Assembly (NCBI GenBank): GCA_016705575.1
Contig: JADIXX010000005.1
Coordinates: forward strand, 1-64,000
Source: Candidatus Aalborgicola defluviihabitans
GTDB taxonomy: Bacteria; Pseudomonadota; Gammaproteobacteria; Burkholderiales; Burkholderiaceae_C
DNA: 64,000 bases
Direction: 5' to 3'
The notes beneath the pieces are model-generated. The model was given only the letters and a program-made list of their open reading frames with translations, searched no databases and was not told the DNA's origin. The translations under genes and the position numbers were made by a program. The number at the start of each line of letters is the position of its first letter. Positions within the stretch are counted from its first letter, which is position 1. Of this stretch, positions 51,627 to 60,258 are shown one piece after another.

Positions 51627-52694
51627 ATGCACCCCACACCTTCCAGCGCTGCTACGGTAGCGCCCATTGCTTCGTCCATTTCGCCCCCTGCCGCCATGGA
51701 ACTGGTCTGTCCCGCCGGTAGTCTGCCCGCGCTGAAAGCTGCCGTGGACAACGGCGCCAGTTGCGTTTACCTGGGCCTGCGCGACGCCACCAATGCCCGC
51801 AACTTTGCCGGTCTGAACTTTGACGAAGCCGCCATCGCCACCGGTATTGCCTATGCCCATGCGCGGGGTTGCAAGGTATTCATGGCGCTTAACACGTACC
51901 CGCAAGCGGCCAACCCCTCGCTGTGGCAGTCGGCGGTGGACAAGGCGGTGGATTTGGGCGTGGATGCCGTGATCCTGGCTGACCCCGGCCTGATGCAGTA
52001 TGCCGCCACGCACCACCCGAAGCTGCGTCTGCATCTGTCGGTTCAGGGATCGGCCACCAATTTTGACGCCATCAATTTCTACCGCGAGCAATTTGGCATC
52101 GTGCGCGCCGTGCTGCCGCGCGTGCTGTCGCTGACCCAGGTGCAGCAGGTGATTGAAAAGACGCCGGTGGAGATCGAGGTTTTTGGCTTTGGCAGCCTGT
52201 GCGTGATGGTGGAGGGGCGTTGTGCACTTTCCAGCTACGTCACTGGCGAGTCGCCCAACACGCATGGTGTGTGCTCGCCACCCAAGGCCGTGCGCTGGGA
52301 GGAAACACCCCAAGGCCGAGAGTCGCGCCTGAACGGTGTGCTGATTGACCGCTACGCCCCGGGGGAAAATGCTGGTTACCCCACGCTGTGCAAGGGCCGC
52401 TTCGATGTGGGCTCCGATGAAAACTATTACGCCATCGAAGAGCCCACCAGCTTGAACACGCTGGAATTGCTGCCGCAACTCCTCAAGATGGGTGTCAAGG
52501 CTATCAAGATTGAAGGGCGCCAACGCAGCCCGGCGTATGTGGCCCAGGTCACCAAGGTCTGGCGCGAAGCCATGGACCATTGCCATTCCAACCCGCACCG
52601 CTATGCACCCAAGCCCATCTGGATGAGTGGGCTGGACCAAATCGCCGAAGGGCAGCAACACACTTTGGGCGCGTACCATCGGCCTTGGAAGTAA
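51627..52694 (+). CDS. ubiU: UbiU, oxygen-independent ubiquinone hydroxylation (U32 peptidase family)
   Basis: Subunit of the UbiUV [4Fe-4S] complex that hydroxylates the ubiquinone ring without oxygen, 355 aa. Four candidate cluster cysteines C192, C199, C216 and C255 show exactly the spacing I recall for E. coli UbiU (169, 176, 193, 232), shifted by 23. The offset suggests that the native start may be the internal ATG at 51696 (MELVCPAGSLPALKAA), and the first 23 residues are Ala/Ser/Pro-rich. It is the first gene behind the FNR-type box, 5 bp before ubiV. Confidence 0.93.
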   Translation: MHPTPSSAATVAPIASSISPPAAMELVCPAGSLPALKAAVDNGASCVYLGLRDATNARNFAGLNFDEAAIATGIAYAHARGCKVFMALNTYPQAANPSLWQSAVDKAVDLGVDAVILADPGLMQYAATHHPKLRLHLSVQGSATNFDAINFYREQFGIVRAVLPRVLSLTQVQQVIEKTPVEIEVFGFGSLCVMVEGRCALSSYVTGESPNTHGVCSPPKAVRWEETPQGRESRLNGVLIDRYAPGENAGYPTLCKGRFDVGSDENYYAIEEPTSLNTLELLPQLLKMGVKAIKIEGRQRSPAYVAQVTKVWREAMDHCHSNPHRYAPKPIWMSGLDQIAEGQQHTLGAYHRPWK

Positions 52695-52699
52695 GAACC

Positions 52700-53611
52700 A
52701 TGAAAATTTCAATCGGTCCGTTGCAGTATTACTGGCAGCGTGACGTCGTCTTCAATTTCTACGAAGCTATGGGCCAAACCGCGGTGGACGTGGTGTACCT
52801 GGGCGAGGCCGTGTGCTCACGCCGACATGAGCTGCGTCTGGCCGACTGGCTGGACATTGCCGCACTTTTGAAGAAGGCCGGCAAGGAAGTGGTGCTGTCC
52901 ACCCAGGTTTTGCTGGAATCCGGTGCCGAAGTGGGCACCATGCACAAGATCACCGGCAACGGCGAATTTGCAGTGGAAGCCAATGACATGGGCGCGGTGC
53001 AATGCCTGAATGGCAAAGGCCCGTTCGTGGCCGGCCCGCACCTCAACATCTACAACCTGCCCACCTTACAGTGGATGGCCGGGCTGGGCGCCAACCGCTG
53101 GGTGATTCCGCTGGAAATGAAACGCAGCGATTTGGCCGTGATCCAAGCCGATCGCCCTGCGGGTCTGGAAACCGAAGTATTCGCCTATGGCCGCATGCCG
53201 CTGGCTTTCTCGGCGCGCTGCTTTACCGCGCGCCAGCGCAACCTGCCCAAAGACGATTGCCGATTCAGTTGCCTGGATCATCCCGATGGTCTGATGCTCA
53301 ATACCCGTGAGCACGAAGGCTTTTTGGTGCTGAACGGCACGCAGACGCAATCGGCCAAGGTCTACAACTTGGTGGATGCGCTGGATGACATGCGGAGCTT
53401 GGGTGTGGACGTGGTCCGCTTAAGCCCACAGTCGCAAAATATGGCCGACGTGGTGGCGGTGTTTGATGCCGCACGTAAGCACACCTTGTCGCCGCAGGAC
53501 GCATTGGCGCGTTTGCAGCCCCTGATGCCCTTTGAAGGCTGCAATGGTTACTGGCATGGTCAGCCTGGACTCGATCAGGTACACAGCGACGCATTGGCCG
53601 AACAGGACTAG
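52700..53611 (+). CDS. ubiV: UbiV, partner of UbiU in anaerobic ubiquinone synthesis
   Basis: Second U32-family subunit, 303 aa. Cluster cysteines C39 (GEAVCSRRHELR), C174 (SARCFTARQRN), C187 and C191 (DDCRFSC) keep the family spacing of 13 and 4 in the second group. The TIM-barrel-like U32 fold is supported by LNIYNLPTLQWMAGLGANRW and VFAYGRMPLAFSARC. ATG at 52700 with GTAAGAACC upstream. The stop is 5 bp before the hemolysin III gene. Confidence 0.94.
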   Translation: MKISIGPLQYYWQRDVVFNFYEAMGQTAVDVVYLGEAVCSRRHELRLADWLDIAALLKKAGKEVVLSTQVLLESGAEVGTMHKITGNGEFAVEANDMGAVQCLNGKGPFVAGPHLNIYNLPTLQWMAGLGANRWVIPLEMKRSDLAVIQADRPAGLETEVFAYGRMPLAFSARCFTARQRNLPKDDCRFSCLDHPDGLMLNTREHEGFLVLNGTQTQSAKVYNLVDALDDMRSLGVDVVRLSPQSQNMADVVAVFDAARKHTLSPQDALARLQPLMPFEGCNGYWHGQPGLDQVHSDALAEQD

Positions 53612-53616
53612 CCTGC

Positions 53617-54234
53617 ATGTATCACGGCGAGCGCTTCAACAGCATCAGCCACCTGGTCGGGGCCGGTTTGGCCGTGCTGGGTTCGGTGGTGTTGATTGTG
53701 CCGGCGGCACGCCTGGGCGACCCGTGGAAGATTGTCAGCTTCAGCATTTATGGCGCCATGTTGATTGCGCTGTATGTTGCCAGCACCCTGTACCACAGCG
53801 TGCGTGGCCGGGCCAAGGTCATTCTGCAGAAGTTCGACCATTGCTCCATTTACTTACTGATTGCCGGCAGCTACACACCGTTTGCATTGGTGTCGCTGCG
53901 CGGTGTCTGGGGCTGGTCCTTGTTGGGCGCTGTTTGGACCCTGGCGTTGGTGGGTATCCTGCAGGAAATCTGGTTTGCCAAAGGTGCGCGCGTGCTCTCG
54001 CTGGTGATTTACCTGCTCATGGGCTGGTTGGCCCTGGTGGCCATCGTTCCCTTGTGGACGGCACTCTCGCCCGCTGGCTTTGCCTGGCTGGCGGCGGGTG
54101 GCCTGTTCTACACCGTGGGCATTATTTTTTATGTGGCCGATCAGCGCGTGCGCCACGGCCACGGCGTGTGGCACCTGTTTGTGCTGGGTGGCAGCAGCTG
54201 CCATTTTTTCACTGTTCTGTTTTTTGTTGCCTGA
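53617..54234 (+). CDS. trhA: Hemolysin III/TrhA family membrane protein (PAQR superfamily)
   Basis: A 205-aa seven-helix inner-membrane protein. PAQR-type metal residues are seen in YVASTLYHS (first H), KFDHCSIYLLIAGSYTP, and a C-terminal H-G-x-W-H-L-F-V-L-x-G-S-S-C-H-F-F pattern. The name hemolysin III is historical; in bacteria the family is tied to membrane lipid or energy homeostasis. It is embedded between ubiV and ubiT with 5- and 13-bp gaps, so it is surely part of the anaerobic ubiquinone operon. Its role there is not known to me. Confidence 0.9.
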   Translation: MYHGERFNSISHLVGAGLAVLGSVVLIVPAARLGDPWKIVSFSIYGAMLIALYVASTLYHSVRGRAKVILQKFDHCSIYLLIAGSYTPFALVSLRGVWGWSLLGAVWTLALVGILQEIWFAKGARVLSLVIYLLMGWLALVAIVPLWTALSPAGFAWLAAGGLFYTVGIIFYVADQRVRHGHGVWHLFVLGGSSCHFFTVLFFVA

Positions 54235-54247
54235 AGGTTGTAGCGCC

Positions 54248-54754
54248 ATGAACCCATCGTCTCCCGCCTTTGTGCTGCCCGACCCAGTAGGTTCGGTTTT
54301 GTCACGCCTGCCCGCCTACCCGGGGTCGTTCCTGCTGGTGACGGCGCTGAACAAGGTTCTGGCCAAGCAGCTGCCCGCCGACGTGCGCCAGTACCTCTTG
54401 GGAAAAAAGCTCCGCATCCATGTGACCGATGCCCGCCTCACTTTTGACTTCACCTGCACCGGTACGCGTTTTGTGGCCAGCCATCGGCAAGACAGTACCG
54501 ACCTGACCATCAGCGCCAATGCCCAAGATTTTTTGCGACTGGCGCAGCGCCAGGAAGACCCCGACACCCTGTTTTTCAACCGCCGCTTGTCCATGGAAGG
54601 AGATACCGAACTGGGCCTGCTGGTCAAAAACGCACTGGATGCACTGGAGTTGCCTGTGTTGAACCTGCAGCAGTGGACACCCGACAAGGTGCTGGCCCGC
54701 TTCCTGCCAAAACGCAACCGCAACCAAACTTCCACAGCGGGGCATGGGGGCTGA
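54248..54754 (+). CDS. ubiT: UbiT, SCP2-domain ubiquinone biosynthesis accessory factor
   Basis: Lipid-binding accessory factor needed for oxygen-independent ubiquinone synthesis, 168 aa. The SCP2 domain is seen as VLAKQLPADVRQYLLGKKLR, FTCTGTRFVASHRQDSTDLT and FFNRRLSMEGDTELGLLVKN, the last being the most characteristic. It is the anaerobic counterpart of UbiJ. The ATG at 54248 directly follows the hemolysin III gene. About 80 bp separates it from ubiD. Confidence 0.92.
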   Translation: MNPSSPAFVLPDPVGSVLSRLPAYPGSFLLVTALNKVLAKQLPADVRQYLLGKKLRIHVTDARLTFDFTCTGTRFVASHRQDSTDLTISANAQDFLRLAQRQEDPDTLFFNRRLSMEGDTELGLLVKNALDALELPVLNLQQWTPDKVLARFLPKRNRNQTSTAGHGG

Positions 54755-54832
54755 GGTGACAAACGGGCAAAGCGGTAGCCCGGGGCGCCGCGACATCAAA
54801 GCCAACTGGCACTGACTTGCAGGCATGAACCC

Positions 54833-56317
54833 ATGAGCTACCACGACCTGCGCGATTTCATTGCGCAACTAGAGCAGGGCGGGGATTTGCGTCGAATCCA
54901 AGCGCCGGTCTCGACCCATCTGGAAATGACTGCGCTTTGCGACCGCGTGCTGCGCGCCCACGGTCCGGCCATCCTGTTTGAGAACGTCACCGGCCACAGC
55001 ATGCCGGTGCTGGGCAATCTGTTTGGCACGCCCGAACGCGTGGCCCGCGCCATGGGCGTGGAGTCGCTAAGCGGGCTGCGTCCCTTCGGCGAATTGCTGG
55101 CCTCGCTGAAAGAGCCGGAAGCGCCCAAGGGCTTCAAGGAAATGGTGGGCATGCGCAGCCTGCTCAAGACACTGTGGAACATGGCACCCAAAGAGTTGCG
55201 TTCCGCACCCTGCCAGGAGGTGGTGTGGGAGGGCAATGATGTCGAACTGGCGCGCCTGCCGATCCAGCACTGCTGGCCTGGCGACGTGGCGCCGCTGATC
55301 ACGTGGGGTCTGGTCATCACGCAGGGGCCGAATAAGCCACGCCAGAATTTGGGCATTTACCGCCAGCAGGTGTTGAACCGCAACCAGGTCATCATGCGCT
55401 GGCTGGCGCACCGGGGTGGCGCGCTGGATTTTCGGGAACACGGCCAGTTGCACCCGGGTCAGCCCTATCCGGTGGCCGTAGCCATTGGGGCAGACCCTGC
55501 CACCATTTTGGGCGCTGTCACGCCCGTGCCTGACAGCCTGTCCGAATACCAGTTTGCCGGTCTGTTGCGCGGTGCCCGCACCGAACTGGTCAAGGCCATG
55601 GGCAGCGAGCTGCGGGTGCCCGCCAGTGCCGAGATCGTGCTCGAAGGCCATATCTACCCCGATGCCACCCACCCCAGTGGCTATCAGCACGCGCTGGAAG
55701 GCCCCTATGGCGACCACACCGGCTACTACAACGAACAAGCCGAGTTCCCGGTGTTCACCATTGACCGTATCACCCTGCGCAAAGACCCGATTTACCACTC
55801 CACCTACACCGGCAAGCCGCCCGATGAACCCGCCGTGCTGGGCATGGCCTTGAACGAGTTGTTTGTGCCCCTGCTGCAGCGCCAGTTCCCCGAGATTACC
55901 GACTTCTATTTGCCACCCGAAGGCTGTAGTTACCGCATGGCCCTGGTGCAGATCAAAAAGGCCTACCCAGGCCATGCCCGGCGTGTGATGATGGGTGTTT
56001 GGAGCCACCTGAGCCAGTTCATGTACACCAAGTTCATCGTGGTGGTGGACGAAGATGTGAACGTGCGCGACTGGAAAGAAGTGATCTGGGCCCTGACCAC
56101 CCGGGTGGACCCGGTGCGCGACACCATGATGGTAGAGAACACCCCCATCGACTACCTGGACTTTGCCTCGCCCGTGAGCGGCCTGGGCAGCAAGATGGGG
56201 CTGGACGCCACCAACAAATGGCCGGGTGAGACCCAACGTGAATGGGGCCGGACCATGGCCATGGATGCCGAGGTGCAGCAGCGCATGGACGGCTTATTTG
56301 AATCGTTGGGGTTGTGA
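54833..56317 (+). CDS. ubiD: 3-octaprenyl-4-hydroxybenzoate carboxy-lyase (UbiD)
   Basis: Prenylated-FMN-dependent decarboxylase of the ubiquinone pathway, 494 aa. Family residues: NLGIYRQQVLNRNQVIMRWL, the ERD-type acid-base region around PASAEIVLEGHIYP, FPEITDFYLPPEGCSYRMAL and WALTTRVDPVRD. UbiX, which makes the cofactor, is not in this window. Last gene of the presumed ubiUV-trhA-ubiT-ubiD unit, followed by a 54-bp repeat. Confidence 0.95.
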   Translation: MSYHDLRDFIAQLEQGGDLRRIQAPVSTHLEMTALCDRVLRAHGPAILFENVTGHSMPVLGNLFGTPERVARAMGVESLSGLRPFGELLASLKEPEAPKGFKEMVGMRSLLKTLWNMAPKELRSAPCQEVVWEGNDVELARLPIQHCWPGDVAPLITWGLVITQGPNKPRQNLGIYRQQVLNRNQVIMRWLAHRGGALDFREHGQLHPGQPYPVAVAIGADPATILGAVTPVPDSLSEYQFAGLLRGARTELVKAMGSELRVPASAEIVLEGHIYPDATHPSGYQHALEGPYGDHTGYYNEQAEFPVFTIDRITLRKDPIYHSTYTGKPPDEPAVLGMALNELFVPLLQRQFPEITDFYLPPEGCSYRMALVQIKKAYPGHARRVMMGVWSHLSQFMYTKFIVVVDEDVNVRDWKEVIWALTTRVDPVRDTMMVENTPIDYLDFASPVSGLGSKMGLDATNKWPGETQREWGRTMAMDAEVQQRMDGLFESLGL

Positions 56318-56335
56318 CCCGAAAGTTTCTTGAAT

Positions 56336-56389
56336 ACTATTGAATTGATAGCTGTATACGCATATCTGACGAGGGCTAGAGGCTGATTT
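56336..56389 (+). repeat. 54-bp dispersed repeat, reference intergenic copy
   Basis: The copy used here as reference: ACTATTGAATTGATAGCTG at the left and ACGAGGGCTAGAGGCTGATT at the right. It lies 18 bp after the ubiD stop. Translated in the sense phase used in ileS and lolA it is open for 16 codons (TIELIAVYAYLTRARG) and then meets TGA; in the antisense phase used in qor and waaA it is fully open. Confidence 0.85.
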
Positions 56390-56577
56390 TTCTTATAACT
56401 ATTTGGAAAATACTGTAATCAACTTCTACGACGCAAGATTGAAGATTACGTAAGGTCATACGCTAGGAGATGGCAGGGAAATCCTGCTTCCGATAAGATT
56501 CACTGGATTTACCTGTTATGCCACCGGGTGGCCGCTACGCCAGCGGTTCACCCAGCCGTTTTCCCCCATTGCTCCCC

Positions 56578-58035
56578 ATGACCAAAGCGCCGCAGCCATC
56601 CAAAGTCATTCCCATCAAGCCCGTTCCAGCTGAATCCGATAGTGGCGGTTTTATGGGTGCCTACGAAAAACAGGTGCGTATCTACCCGCGTTCGGTCAAG
56701 GGCTGGTTTGCCAACTGGCGCTGGGTCATGGTGTGGGTAACACAAATCGTGTTCTACGGCATGCCCTGGTTGCAGTGGAACGGCCGTGCTGCGGTGCTGT
56801 TTGATCTGAACGAGCGGCGCTTTTATATTTTCAGTCTGGTACTGCATCCACAAGACCTGATCTATCTGACCGCATTGTTGGTCATTGCCGCTCTGGCGCT
56901 GTTTTTCTTTACTGCTGTGGCTGGACGGCTGTGGTGCGGCTACGCGTGCCCGCAGACGGTGTACACCGAAATTTTCATGTGGTTCGAACATCGCATCGAA
57001 GGCGACCGCCTGGCGCGCATGCGCCTGGACGCTGCACCCTGGAGCCTGAACAAGTTGTTGCGCAAGGGCGGCAAGCAACTGGCTTGGATCAGTTTTGCCC
57101 TGTTGACGGGGTTTAGTTTTGTTGGCTATTTCACGCCCATACGCCATTTGGGCATGGAGCTGGTGCAGTGGACGTTTTCGCCTTGGGAGTGGTTTTGGGT
57201 GCTGTTTTACGCCGTGGCCACCTACGGCAATGCTGGCTATATGCGCGAGCAAATCTGCAAGTACATGTGCCCCTATGCCCGCTTCCAGAGCGCACTGATC
57301 GACATGGACTCGCTGGTGATTGCCTATGACACCGAACGCGGTGAGTCGCGCGGGTCGCGTCCGCGTACGGCAGATCCGAAAGTGTTGGGGTTGGGCGACT
57401 GCATTGACTGCACACTGTGTGTGCAGGTTTGCCCCACAGGCATCGACATTCGCAACGGCCTGCAGAATGAGTGCATTGCCTGCGCGGCCTGTATTGACGT
57501 CTGTGACGACGTGATGGACAAGATGGGCTACGCCAAGGGGCTGATCCGCTACTCATCGGGTGCGGGCATCGAGCAGCATTTGACGACGCGGCAAATGGTG
57601 AGTCGTGTTTGGCGGCCACGGGTCATGATCTATGCCGCCTTGCTGGTGGCCACCAGTTCCATTTTTGTGGTCAGTCTGTCGCGACGCCAGGGGTTCTCGG
57701 TGGATGTCATCAAAGACCGTGGCGCGCAAGCGCGCATTGTGGACCAGGGCTTTATTGAAAACGTCTACCGCCTGCAGGTCATGAATGGCACCGAGGAAGC
57801 ACAGACGTATTCCGTCAGCGTGTCCGGCCTGCCAGGCTTGGCCCTCGCCACGCCGGCCACACTGAGTGTTGCAGCCACCGGCATTGGCATGATTCCCGTG
57901 CGCTTGACCCTGCCTCCTACTGTGGAGGCCACCTACCAGGGGCGATCCAACCCCATCAAGTTCGAAATCACGACGGTGCAAGACGGTCAGACCCGTGTGG
58001 CCCGCGAAAAGTCAACTTTCTTTGTGCCACGCTGA
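56578..58035 (+). CDS. ccoG: Cytochrome c oxidase accessory protein CcoG (RdxA/FixG)
   Basis: Membrane-bound iron-sulfur protein that helps to reduce copper for cbb3-type cytochrome oxidase assembly, 485 aa. Motifs: CGYACPQTVYTEIFMWFEHR and two 4Fe-4S ferredoxin clusters, CIDCTLCVQVCPTGIDIRNG and CIACAACIDVCDDVMD. Several membrane helices precede and follow, and a C-terminal immunoglobulin-like periplasmic domain ends the protein. The start at 56578 (MTKAPQPSKVIPI) fits homologues; an in-frame ATG at 56518 would add 20 residues. No ccoNOP genes are in the window. Confidence 0.93.
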   Translation: MTKAPQPSKVIPIKPVPAESDSGGFMGAYEKQVRIYPRSVKGWFANWRWVMVWVTQIVFYGMPWLQWNGRAAVLFDLNERRFYIFSLVLHPQDLIYLTALLVIAALALFFFTAVAGRLWCGYACPQTVYTEIFMWFEHRIEGDRLARMRLDAAPWSLNKLLRKGGKQLAWISFALLTGFSFVGYFTPIRHLGMELVQWTFSPWEWFWVLFYAVATYGNAGYMREQICKYMCPYARFQSALIDMDSLVIAYDTERGESRGSRPRTADPKVLGLGDCIDCTLCVQVCPTGIDIRNGLQNECIACAACIDVCDDVMDKMGYAKGLIRYSSGAGIEQHLTTRQMVSRVWRPRVMIYAALLVATSSIFVVSLSRRQGFSVDVIKDRGAQARIVDQGFIENVYRLQVMNGTEEAQTYSVSVSGLPGLALATPATLSVAATGIGMIPVRLTLPPTVEATYQGRSNPIKFEITTVQDGQTRVAREKSTFFVPR

Positions 58036-58106
58036 CCCTGCTTGACGTTGGTCATGTTGTCACCTGTGTTCTGACACGGCGTTCGCGTGGCAAGGACAAT
58101 GGGCAC

Positions 58107-59414
58107 ATGGACTTTGCACACTCTCCCCGCGCACAAGACCTGCGCCAGCGCCTTGAGGCGTTCATGCAGCGCTACGTGCTGCCTTACAACCCGGCTTGGC
58201 ACGCTAGCGTGCAGGCGGGTGTCTACCCGCCGCCTTTTCTGGAAGACTTGAAGACCCTGGCGCGGGAAGAGGGCCTGTGGAATTTGTTTTTGCCCGCGCT
58301 GCGCTCCGATGAGCCTGGGACTCGCTTGTGCAATCTGGACTACGCCCCGCTGGCTGAGGTGATGGGTCGCGTGCACTGGGCGCCTGAGGTGTTCAATTGC
58401 AGCGCTCCCGACACCGGCAACATGGAGTTGCTGCACCGTTTTGCCAACCCCGCGCAGCGTACTCAATGGCTGGAGCCGTTGTTGAACGGCCAGATGCGTT
58501 CGGCCTTTGCCATGTCCGAGCCTGATGTGGCCTCCAGTGACCCCACCAATCTGCAAACCACTGTTCGCCGTGAGGGTGATCAACTGGTGCTCAATGGCCG
58601 CAAGTGGTTTATCACCGGTGTGGCCCATCCGCAATGCAAGCTGCTGATTGTGATGTGTCGTAACAGCGCAGACGCAGACAGCGCCGAGGGGGCAGAGGCT
58701 GGCGTGCACCACCAGCATAGCATGGTGCTGGTCCCGTTGGACACGCCTGGCGTACAGGTGGTGCGCAACATTTCGGTGGTGCATCACCATTCGCCCGAAG
58801 GGCATTGCGAAATTGTGCTGCGCGATGTGCGCGTGAGCGCCGATTGCTTGCTTGGCGATTGGGGCGCTGGCTTTAGGATGGCGCAGGCGCGTCTGGGGCC
58901 TGGGCGTGTGCACCATTGCATGCGTGCCATTGGCCAGTGCGAACTGGCGCTGGAATTGGCTACCGAACGCACGCTGGAACGCCAGGTTTTTGGCAAATAC
59001 CTGTCAGATTTTTCCAATGTGCAGGACTGGATTGCCGAGTCGCGCATGGAGATCGATCAAGCCCGCCTGTTGGTGTTGCAGGTGGCCTGGATGCTGGATC
59101 AGGTCCCCGGCGGGATCGAGCCTGGTGCGTTGCGGGCCCAGATAGCCGCCATCAAGGTGGTGGCCGCGCGGCTGCAATCCCGTGTGGTGGACCGTGCTAT
59201 GCAGGTCTTTGGTGCCATGGGTCTGTCACCCGATACGCCACTGGCCTTCTTCTGGACATGGGGCCGGGCACTGCATTTGATGGATGGCCCCGATGAGGTG
59301 CATTTGCGTACGGTTGCACGCCATGAACTGGCGCAGGGTCGCGCGCGCGGCGGCTCCACAGCTGCCTATTTCACGACGCCCGAACAGTTGAACGCACCGG
59401 CGCGGATTCGTTAG
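58107..59414 (+). CDS. Acyl-CoA dehydrogenase family protein (ACAD10/11-like)
   Basis: A 435-aa FAD acyl-CoA dehydrogenase. FAMSEPDVASSDPTNLQTTV and GRKWFITGVAHPQCKLLIVM are the central motifs; ERQVFGKYLSDFSNVQDWIA and VFGAMGLSPDTPLAFFWTWG form the C-terminal domain. The sequence looks like the dehydrogenase part of ACAD10/ACAD11, which act on 4-hydroxy or long acyl-CoAs; the phosphotransferase part is not here. Its 3' end overlaps the convergent DUF2726 gene by 44 bp. Confidence 0.88.
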   Translation: MDFAHSPRAQDLRQRLEAFMQRYVLPYNPAWHASVQAGVYPPPFLEDLKTLAREEGLWNLFLPALRSDEPGTRLCNLDYAPLAEVMGRVHWAPEVFNCSAPDTGNMELLHRFANPAQRTQWLEPLLNGQMRSAFAMSEPDVASSDPTNLQTTVRREGDQLVLNGRKWFITGVAHPQCKLLIVMCRNSADADSAEGAEAGVHHQHSMVLVPLDTPGVQVVRNISVVHHHSPEGHCEIVLRDVRVSADCLLGDWGAGFRMAQARLGPGRVHHCMRAIGQCELALELATERTLERQVFGKYLSDFSNVQDWIAESRMEIDQARLLVLQVAWMLDQVPGGIEPGALRAQIAAIKVVAARLQSRVVDRAMQVFGAMGLSPDTPLAFFWTWGRALHLMDGPDEVHLRTVARHELAQGRARGGSTAAYFTTPEQLNAPARIR

Positions 59415-60078
59415 CCGCCGCGGTTGGTTGAACCGGCTGCAATTGGTGCTCTTTGTGGCGGGCCCGGCGATTTTTATCGGTGGGGAAGCTGTCCAGCGCG
59501 TCAGCGCGGGTCTGGCGTTTTTCCTCAAAAATGGCATCCAGCGTGTTGCGTGCTGTGTACTCTTCCTGCAAGCGTGCGTACGCGCTGGTGTCCACCGCCG
59601 GCTCCCGTAGAAATTCGGCGCGCAAGGCGGCTGGATCCGGCAGCTGTTTGGGGTCCACCAGCCGATAGGGAATGTCCAACTGAGTGAGCACGTTGTACTT
59701 CGTGTCCTGGCTGGCTTGTGTTGGCCACTTGTCATTTTCCACATCCACACAGCCCAACACCCTGCCGTCAACGGACAGCACGGTAAAAGTGCAGTAAATG
59801 CCATTGAGCCGCTTGAACCAGTGGGCGGCGTCAGGTCCGGTGCCAGGGTGGGTGAATCGCGCCAGCGGAACTTTGGGCGCGATCTGCTGTTCAGGCATGG
59901 TGTGGGCGAGCCAGGCCCAGGTTCGTCTTTCGCCAAAACTGGTCAGTGGGCGAGCCGTCACAGGCCACACGTCGGGCGCTTCCTTCGGCTGGCGACGCTT
60001 GGCAGTCAAGGCATACACCGCACCCGCAGCTGCGCTGACCCCCACCAGGAAGGCAACCAGAATCCATGCCATTTGCAT
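59371..60078 (-). CDS. DUF2726 domain protein, membrane-anchored
   Basis: A 235-aa protein with an N-terminal membrane helix (WILVAFLVGVSAAAGAVYAL) and a DUF2726 domain, related to a restriction-endonuclease-like fold. Visible are RLNGIYCTFTVLSVDGRVLG followed by CVDVENDKW, then YNVLTQLDIPYRLVDP. A charged, helical C-terminal tail follows. Function unknown. The last 15 codons overlap the end of the convergent acyl-CoA dehydrogenase gene. Confidence 0.75.
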   Translation of the reverse strand: MQMAWILVAFLVGVSAAAGAVYALTAKRRQPKEAPDVWPVTARPLTSFGERRTWAWLAHTMPEQQIAPKVPLARFTHPGTGPDAAHWFKRLNGIYCTFTVLSVDGRVLGCVDVENDKWPTQASQDTKYNVLTQLDIPYRLVDPKQLPDPAALRAEFLREPAVDTSAYARLQEEYTARNTLDAIFEEKRQTRADALDSFPTDKNRRARHKEHQLQPVQPTAAANESAPVRSTVRAS

Positions 60079-60258
60079 CTGTTTCCCTTTGCTTGCACGT
60101 CCGTGCGTCGCTGTGCCGTTGTACTAGCGGGTGAGTCTAGCGACAAGTCATGGTCAAAGCATCCCACAAACGGGTGAAAGCGCAAAGATACCCGATAAGC
60201 GGCGATTGCGTTGCGGTGCGATACTGGGTTAACAAGTGTATCCATTGAAGGAGGTTTC

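Noticed and set aside
56395..56460. FNR box upstream of ccoG (ATCAAC near 56424)
   Set aside because: The partner half-site TTGAT is missing at the right distance, although FNR control of ccoG would be plausible.
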